From Streptomyces sp. PsTaAH-137 (GTDB taxonomy: Bacteria; Actinomycetota; Actinomycetes; Streptomycetales; Streptomycetaceae): 64,000 nt of DNA. Positions 15,046-24,233 of this stretch are shown piece after piece. The position numbers and the translations under genes were made by a program. Position 1 is the first letter of the stretch, and each line of letters starts with the position of its first letter. The notes beneath the pieces were generated by a model. It saw only the letters and a list, made by a program, of their open reading frames with translations, ran no database searches and had not been told where the DNA came from. The DNA is taken from positions 434,001 to 498,000 of the forward strand of contig NZ_QLLY01000002.1 of NCBI RefSeq assembly GCF_003259365.1. Direction: 5' to 3'.

Positions 15046-15900
15046 TCAGGTGTGGTCGATGAGCGTGTCCGCCAAGACCGGTGCCTCGCCGCGTTCCACG
15101 GCCGTCACGGTCACCTGCACCCGGTTCGGCTGCTGCCACATGCGCACGCGCAGCGTCTCGCCGGGGAAGACGACACCGGCGAAGCGGGTGCTGTAGCGGG
15201 TGACGCGGGAGACGTCGCCGTCGAGGGCCGTGTCGACGACGGCCTTGAGGGTCATGCCGTAGCTGCACAGGCCGTGCAGGATCGGCTTGTCGAAGCCGGC
15301 GAGCTTGGCGAACTCGGGGTCGGCGTGCAGCGGGTTCCAGTCGCCGGAGAGGCGGTAGAGGAGGGCCTGCTCCTCGCGGATCGGGCGGTCGACGGTGCGG
15401 TCGGGCGCGCGGTCGGGGACCTCCAGGCGCTCGGAGGGGCCGCGCTCGCCGCCGAACCCGCCCTCGCCGCGGACGAAGATCTGCGAGTCGGCGGTCCACA
15501 ACGGCCCGTCCGTGTCGGAGACTTCGGAACGCAGAACGAGGACGGCCGCCTTGGTCTTGTCGTAGACGGCGGCGACGCGGGACGTGGTGGTCGCCGTGCC
15601 CTTCACCGGGATCGGACGGTGCGTCTCGATCGTCTGCCCGCCGTGCAGCACGTGCGCCAGGTTCACGTCGACGCCCGGGGAGTTGAGCCCGCCGACGACC
15701 CCCGTGCCCGCGCCCGCGACGGTGGCGAAGCTCGGCAGGACGTGCAGCGCCGATTCGAGCGTGTAGCGCAGCTCGCCGGGGTCGGTGGCGGGGACTCCGG
15801 CGCCGAGGCCCAGGTGGTAGAGCTGGATGTCCTTGTGGTCCCAGGAGATCTCGGCGGACCTGGGCTCGGCGGCCACGGCCTTCGCTGCGTCGATGGGCAT
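15046..15900 (-). CDS. MaoC-like 2-enoyl-CoA hydratase (Hsd4B type)
   Basis: 284 residues, a double hot-dog hydratase. The N-terminal half has the WDHKDIQLYHLGLGAG block; the C-terminal half has the hydratase-2 motif YRLSGDWNPLHADPEFAKLAGFDKPILHGLC with catalytic Asp and His. The middle block FVRGEGGFGGERGPSE is typical of the steroid-catabolic Hsd4B/Rv3538 family rather than short MaoC proteins. It should hydrate trans-2-enoyl-CoA to (3R)-hydroxyacyl-CoA during side-chain beta-oxidation. A KstR-type box and a CTGAC palindrome lie 96 and 175 bp before its start. Probable first gene of an operon with the alcohol dehydrogenase. Confidence 0.92.
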   Translation of the reverse strand: MPIDAAKAVAAEPRSAEISWDHKDIQLYHLGLGAGVPATDPGELRYTLESALHVLPSFATVAGAGTGVVGGLNSPGVDVNLAHVLHGGQTIETHRPIPVKGTATTTSRVAAVYDKTKAAVLVLRSEVSDTDGPLWTADSQIFVRGEGGFGGERGPSERLEVPDRAPDRTVDRPIREEQALLYRLSGDWNPLHADPEFAKLAGFDKPILHGLCSYGMTLKAVVDTALDGDVSRVTRYSTRFAGVVFPGETLRVRMWQQPNRVQVTVTAVERGEAPVLADTLIDHT

Positions 15901-15995
15901 CAGGCAGGCGCTCCTCAGGCTGACGGGTCGTACGGGTCAAGACCTCGGTGCGACCGTCCGCACCGTCGGCCGCACCGAGGTCGTCACAGGCTGGG

Positions 15996-16009
15996 TAGAA
16001 CGTGTTCTC
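15996..16009. promoter_or_regulatory. KstR-type box before the MaoC operon
   Basis: TAGAACGTGTTCTC has perfect AGAAC/GTTCT arms and matches the mycobacterial KstR consensus TnnAACnnGTTnnA at all but the last position. It is 96 bp from the MaoC start (minus strand) and 166 bp from the divergent ABC transporter gene. A KstR homologue is encoded at 50270-50896. Confidence 0.75.
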
Positions 16010-16074
16010 ATCCACCCGGCGACCTCATGTATAGCCAAGAGGTGATGGGTTGGGAAGGGTGCGGCGGAACCTTT

Positions 16075-16089
16075 CTGACTGAGCGTCAG
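16075..16089. promoter_or_regulatory. CTGAC-N5-GTCAG palindrome
   Basis: CTGACTGAGCGTCAG is one of five such palindromes in the window, all before lipid or redox genes. It lies between the divergent MaoC and ABC transporter genes, so either could be the target. The cognate regulator is unknown. Confidence 0.6.
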
Positions 16090-16174
16090 TTCCACCGGGT
16101 GTGACATTTGTACCGGCGGATCGTGGACACCCGTGTCTGCCGCACGGCCCGTGCCGCTCCGTACCGTCGGTGTC

Positions 16175-17104
16175 ATGACGACAGAGACACCGGCGGTGTC
16201 CTTCACGGGGGCCGTCAAGACATTCGGGGACGTCCGCGCGGTCGACGGCCTCTGCTTGCGGATCGACCCGGGCGAGACGGTCGCACTGCTCGGCCGCAAC
16301 GGCGCGGGCAAGTCCACCGCCATCTCCCTGCTGCTCGGCCTGGACGAGCCGGACGAGGGGCGCGTGGAGCTGTTCGGTACGTCGCCGCAGACCGCGGTGC
16401 GCGCCGGGCGGGTCGGGGCGATGCTCCAGGAGGGCCGGGCCGTGCCGCGGGTCACCGTCGCCGAACTGGTCGGCTTCGTCGCCCGCCGCTACCCGGCGCC
16501 GATGGACGTGGCGGAGGCGCTGCGGCTCGCCGGGATCGCGGAGCTGGCGGACCGCCGCGTGGACAAGCTGTCGGGCGGCCAGACGCAGCGGGTGCGGTTC
16601 GCGGTGGCGCTGGCCGGGAACCCCGCGCTGATCGTCCTGGACGAGCCGACGGCGGCGCTCGACGTGGAGGCCCGGCACGCGTTCTGGGCGTCGATGCGGG
16701 CGTACGCGCGGCGCGGCCACACGGTGCTGTTCTCCACGCACTATCTGGAGGAGGCCGACGCGCACGCCGACCGGATCGTCGTCATCGACCACGGCCGCAT
16801 CGTCGCCGACGGCAGCGGGGACGAACTGCGCCGGGCTGGCGGCGGCAGCCTGGTCGCCTTCGACCTCGCCGGGCGCGGCACGGAGGGGCTGGCCCTGCTG
16901 CCCGGGGTGGTCTCGGTGGAGATCCGCGGCGACCGGGCCCGGCTGCGCACCGAGGACCCGGACGCGACCGTGATGGCGCTGGCCGCCCTGGACGCCGTAC
17001 GGAATCTGGAGGTCGCGCCGGCCTCCCTGGACGACGCGTTCCTGGCGCTGACCGGCACCGCAACCGGCACCGGGCACGACGACGAGCAGCTGGAGCGTGT
17101 GTGA
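16175..17104 (+). CDS. ABC transporter ATP-binding protein (drug/lipid exporter type)
   Basis: 309 residues from ATG 16175, giving MTTETPAVSFTGAVKTFG; an upstream in-frame start is less likely as no ribosome site supports it. All nucleotide-binding motifs are present: Walker A GRNGAGKST, signature LSGGQTQ, Walker B LIVLDEP and the switch His in FSTHYLEEAD. A C-terminal extension (residues about 220-300) is typical of the DrrA/NatA group of exporters. It pairs with the permease whose ATG overlaps its stop (TGATG). The downstream DesK/DesR-like pair probably controls or senses the same process. Confidence 0.95.
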   Translation: MTTETPAVSFTGAVKTFGDVRAVDGLCLRIDPGETVALLGRNGAGKSTAISLLLGLDEPDEGRVELFGTSPQTAVRAGRVGAMLQEGRAVPRVTVAELVGFVARRYPAPMDVAEALRLAGIAELADRRVDKLSGGQTQRVRFAVALAGNPALIVLDEPTAALDVEARHAFWASMRAYARRGHTVLFSTHYLEEADAHADRIVVIDHGRIVADGSGDELRRAGGGSLVAFDLAGRGTEGLALLPGVVSVEIRGDRARLRTEDPDATVMALAALDAVRNLEVAPASLDDAFLALTGTATGTGHDDEQLERV

Positions 17105-17820
17105 TGTGGGACTACCTGCGGCTGGAGGTCCGGCGCACGCTGCGCGACGGCCGGTATGTGATCGGCACGGTCGCGATGCCGGTGATGATGTATCTCCTTT
17201 TCACCAACCTGGGTTCGGACGACGGCAGTTGGAAGACGGCGTCGATGGTGGGGATGGCCGCGTACGGGGCGCTGGGCGCGGCGATGAACACGGCGGGCGG
17301 GGTCGCCGAGGACCGGGCGATCGGCTGGCTGCGGCAGCTGCGGATCACGCCGATGGCTCCGCACCAGGGCGTCATGGGGCGGGCGCTGACGGGCGTGGTG
17401 ACCGTGCTGCCCGCCGTCACGGCGGTGCTGGTCGCGGGCGCGGCGGTGAACGGCGTACGGCTCGACTGGTGGAAGTGGCCGGTCATCGTCGTCCTGCTGT
17501 GGCTGGGCTCGCTGCCCTTCACGCTGCTCGGCCTCGGCAACGGCTACCGGCTGACCTCGCAGGCGCTGGGCGGGCTGAACATGCTCTGCTATCTGGGGCT
17601 CGCGGTGCTCGGCGGGCTGTGGTTCCCGGTGGCGCTGTTCCCCGAGTGGCTGCGGCACGTGTCGTCGTTCACGCCGACCAACCGGTTCGCGCAGCTCGGC
17701 ACGGCCGTCGCCGACGGGCACGCGCCGTCGCTCGCCGCCCTGGCGATTCTGGTCGGCTGGCTGCTGGCCTTCGGTTCGTACGCTGTGGTCTCGTACCGCA
17801 GGGCCGCTCGGACCATCTGA
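17104..17820 (+). CDS. ABC-2 type transporter permease
   Basis: 238 residues with about six hydrophobic helices (TVAMPVMMYLLF, AYGALGAAMNTAGG, LTGVVTVLPAVTAVLVAG, VIVVLLWLGSLPFTLLGL, MLCYLGLAVLGGLWFPVALF, LAALAILVGWLLAFGSYAV). The loop GVAEDRAIGWLRQLRITPM is the coupling segment of ABC-2 permeases. Two copies plus two ATPase subunits would form an exporter in the cell membrane; the substrate (drug, lipid or peptide) cannot be assigned. Start overlaps the ATPase stop. Confidence 0.93.
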   Translation: MWDYLRLEVRRTLRDGRYVIGTVAMPVMMYLLFTNLGSDDGSWKTASMVGMAAYGALGAAMNTAGGVAEDRAIGWLRQLRITPMAPHQGVMGRALTGVVTVLPAVTAVLVAGAAVNGVRLDWWKWPVIVVLLWLGSLPFTLLGLGNGYRLTSQALGGLNMLCYLGLAVLGGLWFPVALFPEWLRHVSSFTPTNRFAQLGTAVADGHAPSLAALAILVGWLLAFGSYAVVSYRRAARTI

Positions 17821-17847
17821 GACGGGACACGGGAACGGGGAGTTCTG

Positions 17848-19107
17848 ATGACGGCACTGAAGGACCGGTGGCGGGCCTGGCAGGTCGCGCGCGACGAGTG
17901 GAAGGCCGAGAACGCGCGGGTCAAGGCCGAGCAGCGCGCCTGCCGCAAGGAGGGCAAGCCGGTCGAGCAGCTGGGCCCGCAGCTCAACGGCTTCACGATG
18001 CTGCCGTGGCTGCTGATGGGGCTCGGCTCCTTCTCGAACCTGGTGCAGGGAAGGACGCCGAATCCGTGGATCGGCGGCATCGCGCTGCTGACCTTCAACT
18101 CCCTCTACATCTATGTGGTGTTCCGGGCCTTCCGGAAGGAGACCCGGGAGGCCACGTCCACCCGCGTGGCCATCGGTCTGATGACCGTGCTGACGTGCGC
18201 CCTGGCCGGTGGGTACGGGGGCAGCTGGCTGACGTTCTTCCCGCTGCTCGGCCTCGCCGTCGGCGCGCTCGCCCGGGGTCACAACATCGGGCGGATCGGG
18301 CTGGGGCTCAGCGTTCTCGGCGGCGGCGTCGGCGCGCTGCGCGAGGGCTGGGACGCGATCAGCGTGTTCTACGGGACGTTCCTGTCCACGATGGTGACGG
18401 CGGCGATCCTGTCCCTCGCCGAGACCGTACGGGAACTGCGCTCGGCCCGCGAGGAGTTGGCCCGGCAGGCCGTGGAGAAGGAGCGGCTGCGCTTCTCCCG
18501 CGACCTGCACGATCTGCTCGGGCACACCCTGTCGGTGATCGTGGTGAAGTCGGAGGCGGCGCGGCGGCTGGCTCCGCGCAGCATGGACGCGGCCCTGGAG
18601 CAGATCACCGACATCGAGGCGGTCGGGCGGCAGGCGCTCACCGAGATCCGCGAGGCCGTCACCGGGTACCGCGAGGGCAGCCTCGCCACCGAGCTGGACA
18701 ACGCGCGCTCGGCGCTCACCGCCGCCGGGATCGAGCCCGTCGTACGGCAATCAGGGCCGCCGCTGTCCGCGCAGACGGAGGCGCTGCTGGGCTGGGTCGT
18801 GCGCGAGGCGGTCACCAACGCCGTCCGCTACAGCGCGGCCGGCACCTGCGTCATCACCGTCGAGGGGACGGCGGAGCGGGTGCGGATGCGGGTCGTCGAC
18901 GACGGTGCGGGGCCGCCGGCGTCCGGCGCGGGCGGTTCCGGGGTCGGCGGCACCGGTCTGAAGGGGCTCGCCGAACGGCTCGCCACGGCGGGCGGCTCGC
19001 TGACGGCGGGGCCGGGCGCGCGTTCCGGTTTCACCGTGACGGCCGAACTCCCGGTCGGGGAGGGTGAGTCGGCGCGGGACGCCGTTCTGACGGAGGCGAC
19101 CGCGTAA
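17848..19107 (+). CDS. Sensor histidine kinase (DesK/NarX-like, HisKA_3)
   Basis: 419 residues. After a cytoplasmic N-terminus there are five or six membrane helices (about residues 48-190), a coiled linker (AETVRELRSAREELARQAVEKER), then the HisKA_3 dimerisation box LRFSRDLHDLLGHTLSVIVVKSEAA with phospho-accepting His in RDLHD, and an HATPase domain (VREAVTNAVRYSAAG, DDGAGPP, GTGLKGLAERL). It lacks a periplasmic sensor domain, so the membrane part itself probably senses, as in DesK. It follows the ABC permease by 27 nt and precedes its response regulator by 9 nt, one operon of four genes. Confidence 0.94.
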   Translation: MTALKDRWRAWQVARDEWKAENARVKAEQRACRKEGKPVEQLGPQLNGFTMLPWLLMGLGSFSNLVQGRTPNPWIGGIALLTFNSLYIYVVFRAFRKETREATSTRVAIGLMTVLTCALAGGYGGSWLTFFPLLGLAVGALARGHNIGRIGLGLSVLGGGVGALREGWDAISVFYGTFLSTMVTAAILSLAETVRELRSAREELARQAVEKERLRFSRDLHDLLGHTLSVIVVKSEAARRLAPRSMDAALEQITDIEAVGRQALTEIREAVTGYREGSLATELDNARSALTAAGIEPVVRQSGPPLSAQTEALLGWVVREAVTNAVRYSAAGTCVITVEGTAERVRMRVVDDGAGPPASGAGGSGVGGTGLKGLAERLATAGGSLTAGPGARSGFTVTAELPVGEGESARDAVLTEATA

Positions 19108-19116
19108 GGTCGCAGC

Positions 19117-19761
19117 GTGACGACAGAGATGCCGCAGGACCATCGGCCCGCGAAGAGCGTGCGCGTGCTGCTCGCGGAGGATCAGGGGATGATGCGGGGC
19201 GCGTTGGCGCTGCTGCTCGGCCTGGAGGCGGACATGGAGGTCGTCGCGCAGGTCTCGGCCGGGGACACCATCGTCGACACCGCGCTGACGTGCCGGCCCG
19301 ATGTCGCTCTCCTCGACATCGAGCTGCCGGGGCGCAGCGGGCTCGATGCCGCCGCCGAGTTGCGGGACCAGGTGCCGGACTGCCGGGTGCTGATCCTGAC
19401 CACGTTCGGGCGGCCCGGGTATCTGCGGCGGGCCATGGAGGCCGGGGCCGCGGGGTTCCTCGTCAAGGACGGACCCGTGGAGGAGCTCGCCGAGTCCATT
19501 CGCAAGGTGCTGCGCGGGGAGACAGTGGTCGATCCGGCGCTGGCCGCCGCGGCGCTCTCGGCGGGGCCGAGTCCGTTGACGGCGCGGGAGGCCGATGCCT
19601 TGCGGGCTTCCGCCGACGGGGCGACGGTCTCCGACATCGCCGGGAAGCTGCACCTCTCGGAGTCGACGGTCCGCAACTACCTCTCCTCGGCGATCGGCAA
19701 AACGGGCACCCGCAACCGCATGGAAGCCATGCGCTCCGCGCGCCAGCAGGGTTGGCTCTGA
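19117..19761 (+). CDS. LuxR-type response regulator (DesR-like)
   Basis: 214 residues, GTG start. Receiver domain with the acidic pair in LLAEDQGMMR, phospho-acceptor Asp in VALLDIELPG, Thr in LILTTFGRPG and Lys in FLVKDGP. The C-terminal LuxR/NarL helix-turn-helix is LTAREADALRASADGATVSDIAGKLHLSESTVRNYLSSAIGKTG. It is the partner of the kinase at 17848-19107 and probably autoregulates the ABC transporter operon. After its stop the message runs into a large inverted repeat that can serve as terminator. Confidence 0.95.
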   Translation: MTTEMPQDHRPAKSVRVLLAEDQGMMRGALALLLGLEADMEVVAQVSAGDTIVDTALTCRPDVALLDIELPGRSGLDAAAELRDQVPDCRVLILTTFGRPGYLRRAMEAGAAGFLVKDGPVEELAESIRKVLRGETVVDPALAAAALSAGPSPLTAREADALRASADGATVSDIAGKLHLSESTVRNYLSSAIGKTGTRNRMEAMRSARQQGWL

Positions 19762-19772
19762 CCGGCACTGTC

Positions 19773-19902
19773 CGCGCAGTTCCCCGCGCCCCTGAGATGC
19801 GCACTTCGTGCGCCATCTCATCACCGGAGGCGCGGCGGAGCCGCGGCCTCTGAAGGGGAGGCGGCGCGAAGCGCCTGCCTCAGGGGCGCGGGGAACTGCG
19901 CG
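19773..19902. repeat. Large inverted repeat made of the recurrent 20-bp element
   Basis: Perfect 24-bp arms (19773-19796 and 19879-19902) contain GCGCAGTTCCCCGCGCCCCT and its complement. The 82 bp between them fold into smaller hairpins, including GCGCACTTCGTGCGC, a GGCGCGGC-GGA-GCCGCGGCC stem and an AGGCG-GCGCGA-AGCGCCT stem. It lies between convergent genes (response regulator and MFS), so one role may be bidirectional termination. Similar composite units occur at 27688-27840 and 63351-63447. Confidence 0.88.
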
Positions 19903-19932
19903 ACCAGCCCCCACCGGCCGTCAGACAGAGAA

Positions 19933-21384
19933 CTACCCAGGGGTGCGGGGCATCCAGGCCAGGAGTACCAGCACCGCCACCAGCAGGATCCCGGCCCCCA
20001 CCTGAAACGCGGCCGCGTACCCGCTGGTCAGCGAGACAGGATCCAAGCCCCCCGCGGAGCGGCCGGCGGCGACCGTCGAGAGGATGGCGAGCCCCAGGGA
20101 GCCACCGAGGGTGCGGGACGTGTTGACCAGCCCCGAGACGAGCCCCGCGTCCCCCGGCGCCGCCCCCGAGGTGGCCAGCGACGCCAGCGGCGTCATAGCG
20201 AACCCGGCCCCGGCCATCATCACGATCCCGGGCAGCATGATGCTCACGACGAACGACCCGTGCGCACTCATCGTCGACTGCCACCCGAACCCCCCGGCGG
20301 TGACGAGCACCCCGCCCACCGCGACATTGCGCGCCCCGAACCGCCGCATGAGGCGGGGCGCGGTCTTCGAGCCCGCGACCACGGCGAGCGAACTCGGCAC
20401 CAGCGCGAGCCCGGCCTCGACGGGCGTGTACCCGAGCGCGTTCTGCGCGTACAGCGTCATGAAGAACCACATGGCGAACGACCCCATGCCGCACACGAAC
20501 ATCGCCGCGTTGGCCGCCGCCACGGACCGCACCCGGAACAGCCCGAGCGGCATCAGCGGCAACCGCGTACGCGCCTCGACGACGAGGAACGCGGCGATGA
20601 GCACGAGCGCGGCCCCGAGCGGAACCAGGGTGTCGGCCGACCCCCAGCCGGCCGCCTCGGTCTGCACGACGGCGTAGGCGAGGGTCGCCGTGCCCGCCGT
20701 GACGAGCAGCGCCCCGGGCAGGTCGAGGCGGCGCTCGCCGCCCGCGCGGGACTCCTGGATCCAGCGGGCGGCGGCCGCGAGGACGACGGCGCCGAGCGGG
20801 ACGTTGATGAGGAGGACCCAGCGCCAGTTCAGCCCCTCGGTGAGGACACCGCCGACGAGCCCGCCCGCCGCACCGCCGCCCGCGCCGACGGCGGTCCAGG
20901 TGGCGATGGCGCGGGCGCGCGCGGCGCCCTCGGGCACGGCCGAGGTGAGGATGGTCAGGGTGGACGGGGCGAGAACGGCGGCGCCGAGCCCCTGCACGGC
21001 GCGGGCCACCAGCAACTGCCAGTCCTGCTCGGCGAGTCCGCCGACGAGCGAGGCGAGCGTGAACAGTCCGAGCCCGACGAGGAACATCCGCTTGCGCCCG
21101 AACAGATCACCGGCCCGCCCGCCGAGCAGCATGAACCCGGCGAACGCGATCGAGTAGGCGTTGACCACCCATTGCAGACCCGCCGCGCTCAGCCCGAGAT
21201 CCGTCCGCATGGACGGCAGCGCGACGTTCACGACGGAGACATCGAGAACGACGAGGAACTGCCCGGCACAGGCCACGGCCACCACCAGCCAGGCGGGCGG
21301 CGCGGGCCTGCGGCGGCCTATGGCGTGGTCGGAGCCGTCGGCGGCATCGGGCACCAGCGGAGGAGTCTGCGGCATGGTCGTCAT
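19933..21384 (-). CDS. MFS drug exporter, 14-helix DHA2 family
   Basis: 483 residues with about 14 hydrophobic helices. Motif A is GGRAGDLFGRKRMF, motif D1-like LDVSVVNVALPSM lies in helix 1, and the motif-C region WTAVGAGGGAAGGLVGGVLTEGLNWRWVLLINVPLG marks drug:proton antiporters. Two starts are possible (MTTMPQ; 9 nt apart). Such pumps export hydrophobic compounds or antibiotics. No linked regulator is adjacent; the lipase gene is divergent across 237 bp in which I see no clear operator. Confidence 0.93.
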   Translation of the reverse strand: MTTMPQTPPLVPDAADGSDHAIGRRRPAPPAWLVVAVACAGQFLVVLDVSVVNVALPSMRTDLGLSAAGLQWVVNAYSIAFAGFMLLGGRAGDLFGRKRMFLVGLGLFTLASLVGGLAEQDWQLLVARAVQGLGAAVLAPSTLTILTSAVPEGAARARAIATWTAVGAGGGAAGGLVGGVLTEGLNWRWVLLINVPLGAVVLAAAARWIQESRAGGERRLDLPGALLVTAGTATLAYAVVQTEAAGWGSADTLVPLGAALVLIAAFLVVEARTRLPLMPLGLFRVRSVAAANAAMFVCGMGSFAMWFFMTLYAQNALGYTPVEAGLALVPSSLAVVAGSKTAPRLMRRFGARNVAVGGVLVTAGGFGWQSTMSAHGSFVVSIMLPGIVMMAGAGFAMTPLASLATSGAAPGDAGLVSGLVNTSRTLGGSLGLAILSTVAAGRSAGGLDPVSLTSGYAAAFQVGAGILLVAVLVLLAWMPRTPG

Positions 21385-21621
21385 GGTCGCAGGGCTCCGG
21401 GGCCCCGTACATCAGGATTTCGACGCACCGGTCATGGGCCGCAGGTCATAGGACCGGCGACCTAGGGCGCGCAGATCGACCGGCGTCCGAACGGGTGGTC
21501 CGGCGGAAGCCCTTGTTAGAACTCTGGTCAACTCGTCTACCTGTTGGTAACTTTCGGCGCTGTTACCGACAGGTACACCGCTCTGTCACCCGTGCTCCAT
21601 GAGGTGAAAGCCGAGGACACC

Positions 21622-22962
21622 ATGCATCGCACCGCACTTGGGACCCTGGCCGGCGCAGTCGTCGCCGCGCTGGCCGTGACCGCGTTTCCGCCGGCCGCGG
21701 CGGCGGCCGCGCCCTCGGCCGGGCAGGCCGCCGCGGACGACTCGTTCTACACGTACGACGGCAGCGCGCCCCTCGCCTCGTACGCGCCGGGCACCGTGCT
21801 GAAGACACGGACGCTGAAGTACCACGTCCTGGGCATCCCCACGCCGGTCACGGCGATCCAGCTGCTGTACCGGACCGAGGACGCGCAGGGGCGGCCGTCC
21901 GCCGGGGTGACCTCGGTGGTGCGCAGCCCGAACGGGGACGGCAGCAAGGCGGTCTCGTACCAGTCCTTCTACGACTCCCTCAATCCCGAGGACGCGCCCT
22001 CCCGGGCCATCGCGGGGAACGTCTCCCTCGGCGGCCTGATCGCGAACGGCGAGTCGCTGCTCCTGGTGCCGCTGCTGCTGTCGGGCTACAACGTCGTCAT
22101 CCCGGACAGCGAGGGCCAGAACGCCGACTTCGCCGCCGGTCCCGAGTACGGCACGAACACCCTGGACTCGATCCGGGCCGCGAGCCGGGCCCCGGAGACC
22201 GGTCTGAACTCCGAGACCCGGATCGGGCTCGCCGGCTACTCAGGGGGAGCCATCGCCACCCACTGGGCGGCGGCGCTCGCCCCGAGCTACGCGCCGGACG
22301 TCGACCGGAGACTGGTGGGCTACGCCGAGGGCGGGCTGCTCGTCGCCCCCGCGCACAACCTCAAGTACATCGGCGGCAGCACCGTCTGGGCCGGGGTGGC
22401 GCCCATGGCCGTGCTCGGCGCCGCCCGCGCGTACGACATCGACTTCGCGCCCTACCTCAACAGCTACGGCCAGTCGGTCTTCAAGAAGCTGGAGAAGGCC
22501 TCGATCGTCAACGCGCTGGGCCAGTACCCGGGGCTGACCTGGAAGAAGCTGGTGAAGCCGCAGTACGCCGACCCGAACTCGGTACCGCCGTTCGTCGAGG
22601 CGGTGAACAAGCTCAACCTCGGCTCCGCGCCGACCCCGACGGCCCCCGGATACATCGCGCAGGGCGGCGGTGGCGTCTTCGAGGGGACCCTCAGCAACAT
22701 CCCGGGCATCGGCCGCGGCGACGGTGTCATGGTCGCCGGGGACGTGCGCGGGCTGGTGCGACAGTACTGCGACAAGGGGAACACGGCGATCAAGTACCAG
22801 CAGTACGACGCCCTCAGCCACGTGGGCACCGCCGTGCCGTGGGCGCCGGTCGCCCTGGACTATCTGAACGACCGGTTCGCGGGGAAGACGCCCCCGTCGG
22901 ACTGCGGCCGGGTCCCCGCGGGCAACTCCCTCGCGCCCGAGGTGCCGACGACGGCCAACTGA
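21622..22962 (+). CDS. Secreted lipase (LIP/secretory lipase family)
   Basis: 446 residues from ATG 21622 (MHRTALGTLAGAVV), with GAGGAC just upstream. A Sec signal peptide with cleavage near AAAAAAPSAG is clear. The alpha/beta-hydrolase body has the nucleophile elbow GYSGG; Asp and His candidates lie near DVRGLVRQYCD and YDALSHVGTA, matching the secretory lipase family that includes Candida lipases and actinobacterial homologues. Role: extracellular hydrolysis of triacylglycerols or esters, feeding the acyl-CoA catabolic genes next door. It ends 11 bp from the convergent thiolase. Confidence 0.92.
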   Translation: MHRTALGTLAGAVVAALAVTAFPPAAAAAAPSAGQAAADDSFYTYDGSAPLASYAPGTVLKTRTLKYHVLGIPTPVTAIQLLYRTEDAQGRPSAGVTSVVRSPNGDGSKAVSYQSFYDSLNPEDAPSRAIAGNVSLGGLIANGESLLLVPLLLSGYNVVIPDSEGQNADFAAGPEYGTNTLDSIRAASRAPETGLNSETRIGLAGYSGGAIATHWAAALAPSYAPDVDRRLVGYAEGGLLVAPAHNLKYIGGSTVWAGVAPMAVLGAARAYDIDFAPYLNSYGQSVFKKLEKASIVNALGQYPGLTWKKLVKPQYADPNSVPPFVEAVNKLNLGSAPTPTAPGYIAQGGGGVFEGTLSNIPGIGRGDGVMVAGDVRGLVRQYCDKGNTAIKYQQYDALSHVGTAVPWAPVALDYLNDRFAGKTPPSDCGRVPAGNSLAPEVPTTAN

Positions 22963-22973
22963 CCGGATTCGCC

Positions 22974-24164
22974 TCAGGCGCGGCGCACCATCGTCACCAC
23001 CGCCGCGCCGCCGAGCCCGATGTTGTGGGCGAGGCCGACCCGCGCCGCCGCGACCTGGCGGCCGGCCGCCTCGCCCCGCAACTGCCAGGTCAGCTCGGCG
23101 AGTTGGGCGATGCCCGTCGCGCCGAGCGGGTGCCCCTTGGAGATCAGGCCGCCCGAGGGGTTCACGACCCAGCGGCCGCCGTACGTCGTGGCGCCGGACT
23201 CGACGAGCTTGCCGGACTCCCCCGGCCCGCACATGCCGAGCGCCTCGTACGTCAGCAGTTCGTTGACGGAGAAGCAGTCGTGCAGCTCGACGACGTCGAC
23301 GTCCTCGATGCCGAGCCCGGACGCCTCGTAGACCTGCCGGGCCGCCTCGCGCGACATGGGCTGTCCGACGACGTCGATGCACGATCCGGAGGCGAAGGAC
23401 TCCTCGGTGTCCGTCGTCATCGCCTGCGCGACGATCTCCACCGCCTTTTCCCCCAACCCCCGCTCCTCGACGAAGCGTTCGGAGACGACGACGGCGGCGG
23501 CCGCGCCGTCGGACGTCGGGGAGCACTGGAGTTTGGTGAGCGGGCTGTGGATGGTCTTCGCGGCGAGGATCTCGTCGACGGTGTACGCGTCCTGGAACTG
23601 CGCGTAGGGATTGTTGACCGAGTGGCGGTGGTTCTTGGCGCCGACCGCCGCGAGCTGCGCCGCCGTGGTGCCGTACTTCTCCATGTGTTCACGGGCCGCG
23701 TCGCCGAAGATCTGGGCGGTGGGCGGGGACATCTCGAAGCCGTGCCGGGCGGCCATGATGCCGTAGTGGCGGGCGACCGGAGAGGTCTTGAAGTCGCCGC
23801 CGTCGGCGCCGCCGCCGAGCGCGCCGCGCTGCATCTTCTCGAAGCCGAGCGCGAGCACGCAGTCGCTGACGCCGCCCTCGACGAACTGGCGGGCCATCAT
23901 CAGCGCGGTCGAACCCGTCGCGCAGTTGTTGTTGACGTTGTAGACGGGAACACCGGTCAACCCCAGCTCGTAGGCGGCGCGTTGACCGGCCGTCGACGCC
24001 TGGAAGCAGTAGCCGACGGGGACCTGCTGCACGTCCTCGTAGCCGATCCCGGCGTCCGCGAGGGCCGCGCCGCCCGCCTCCTTCACCATGTCCCAGTACT
24101 GCCAGTCACGGCTCTCGGGCTTCTCGAACTTGGTCATGCCGACGCCGACGATGTACGACTTCAT
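22974..24164 (-). CDS. SCP-x/lipid-transfer-type thiolase
   Basis: 396 residues. Thiolase signatures: the N-terminal nucleophile in [52 protein letters not shown] (catalytic His) and [12 protein letters not shown] in place of the usual C-terminal Cys motif. This is the pattern of the lipid-transfer protein/SCP-x thiolase group, which in mycobacteria acts in sterol side-chain and branched acyl-CoA thiolysis or retro-aldol cleavage. It ends the operon LysR, CoA-transferase, glutaryl-CoA dehydrogenase, thiolase, but has its own operator region upstream (24181-24223), so independent control is likely. Confidence 0.9.
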   Translation of the reverse strand: MKSYIVGVGMTKFEKPESRDWQYWDMVKEAGGAALADAGIGYEDVQQVPVGYCFQASTAGQRAAYELGLTGVPVYNVNNNCATGSTALMMARQFVEGGVSDCVLALGFEKMQRGALGGGADGGDFKTSPVARHYGIMAARHGFEMSPPTAQIFGDAAREHMEKYGTTAAQLAAVGAKNHRHSVNNPYAQFQDAYTVDEILAAKTIHSPLTKLQCSPTSDGAAAAVVVSERFVEERGLGEKAVEIVAQAMTTDTEESFASGSCIDVVGQPMSREAARQVYEASGLGIEDVDVVELHDCFSVNELLTYEALGMCGPGESGKLVESGATTYGGRWVVNPSGGLISKGHPLGATGIAQLAELTWQLRGEAAGRQVAAARVGLAHNIGLGGAAVVTMVRRA

Positions 24165-24180
24165 GGCTGCACAGCCCTCC

Positions 24181-24223
24181 TGCCACTACCCCACAGACCT
24201 GACGGATCGTCAGATAGTGGCAG
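24181..24223. promoter_or_regulatory. Nested palindromes before the thiolase gene
   Basis: An inner palindrome CTGACGGATCGTCAG (24199-24213) sits inside an outer inverted repeat TGCCACTA (24181-24188)/TAGTGGCA (24215-24222). It lies 17-59 bp before the thiolase ATG and just after the glutaryl-CoA dehydrogenase stop (minus strand). The inner part is the best copy of the CTGAC-N5-GTCAG family in the window. As RNA it could also form a hairpin that attenuates read-through. Confidence 0.7.
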
Positions 24224-24233
24224 GGCCGGGCGA

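Noticed and set aside
19773..19902. Miniature transposon (MITE)
   Set aside because: No target-site duplication or transposase was seen, and the arms recur singly elsewhere, so a REP-like family fits better.
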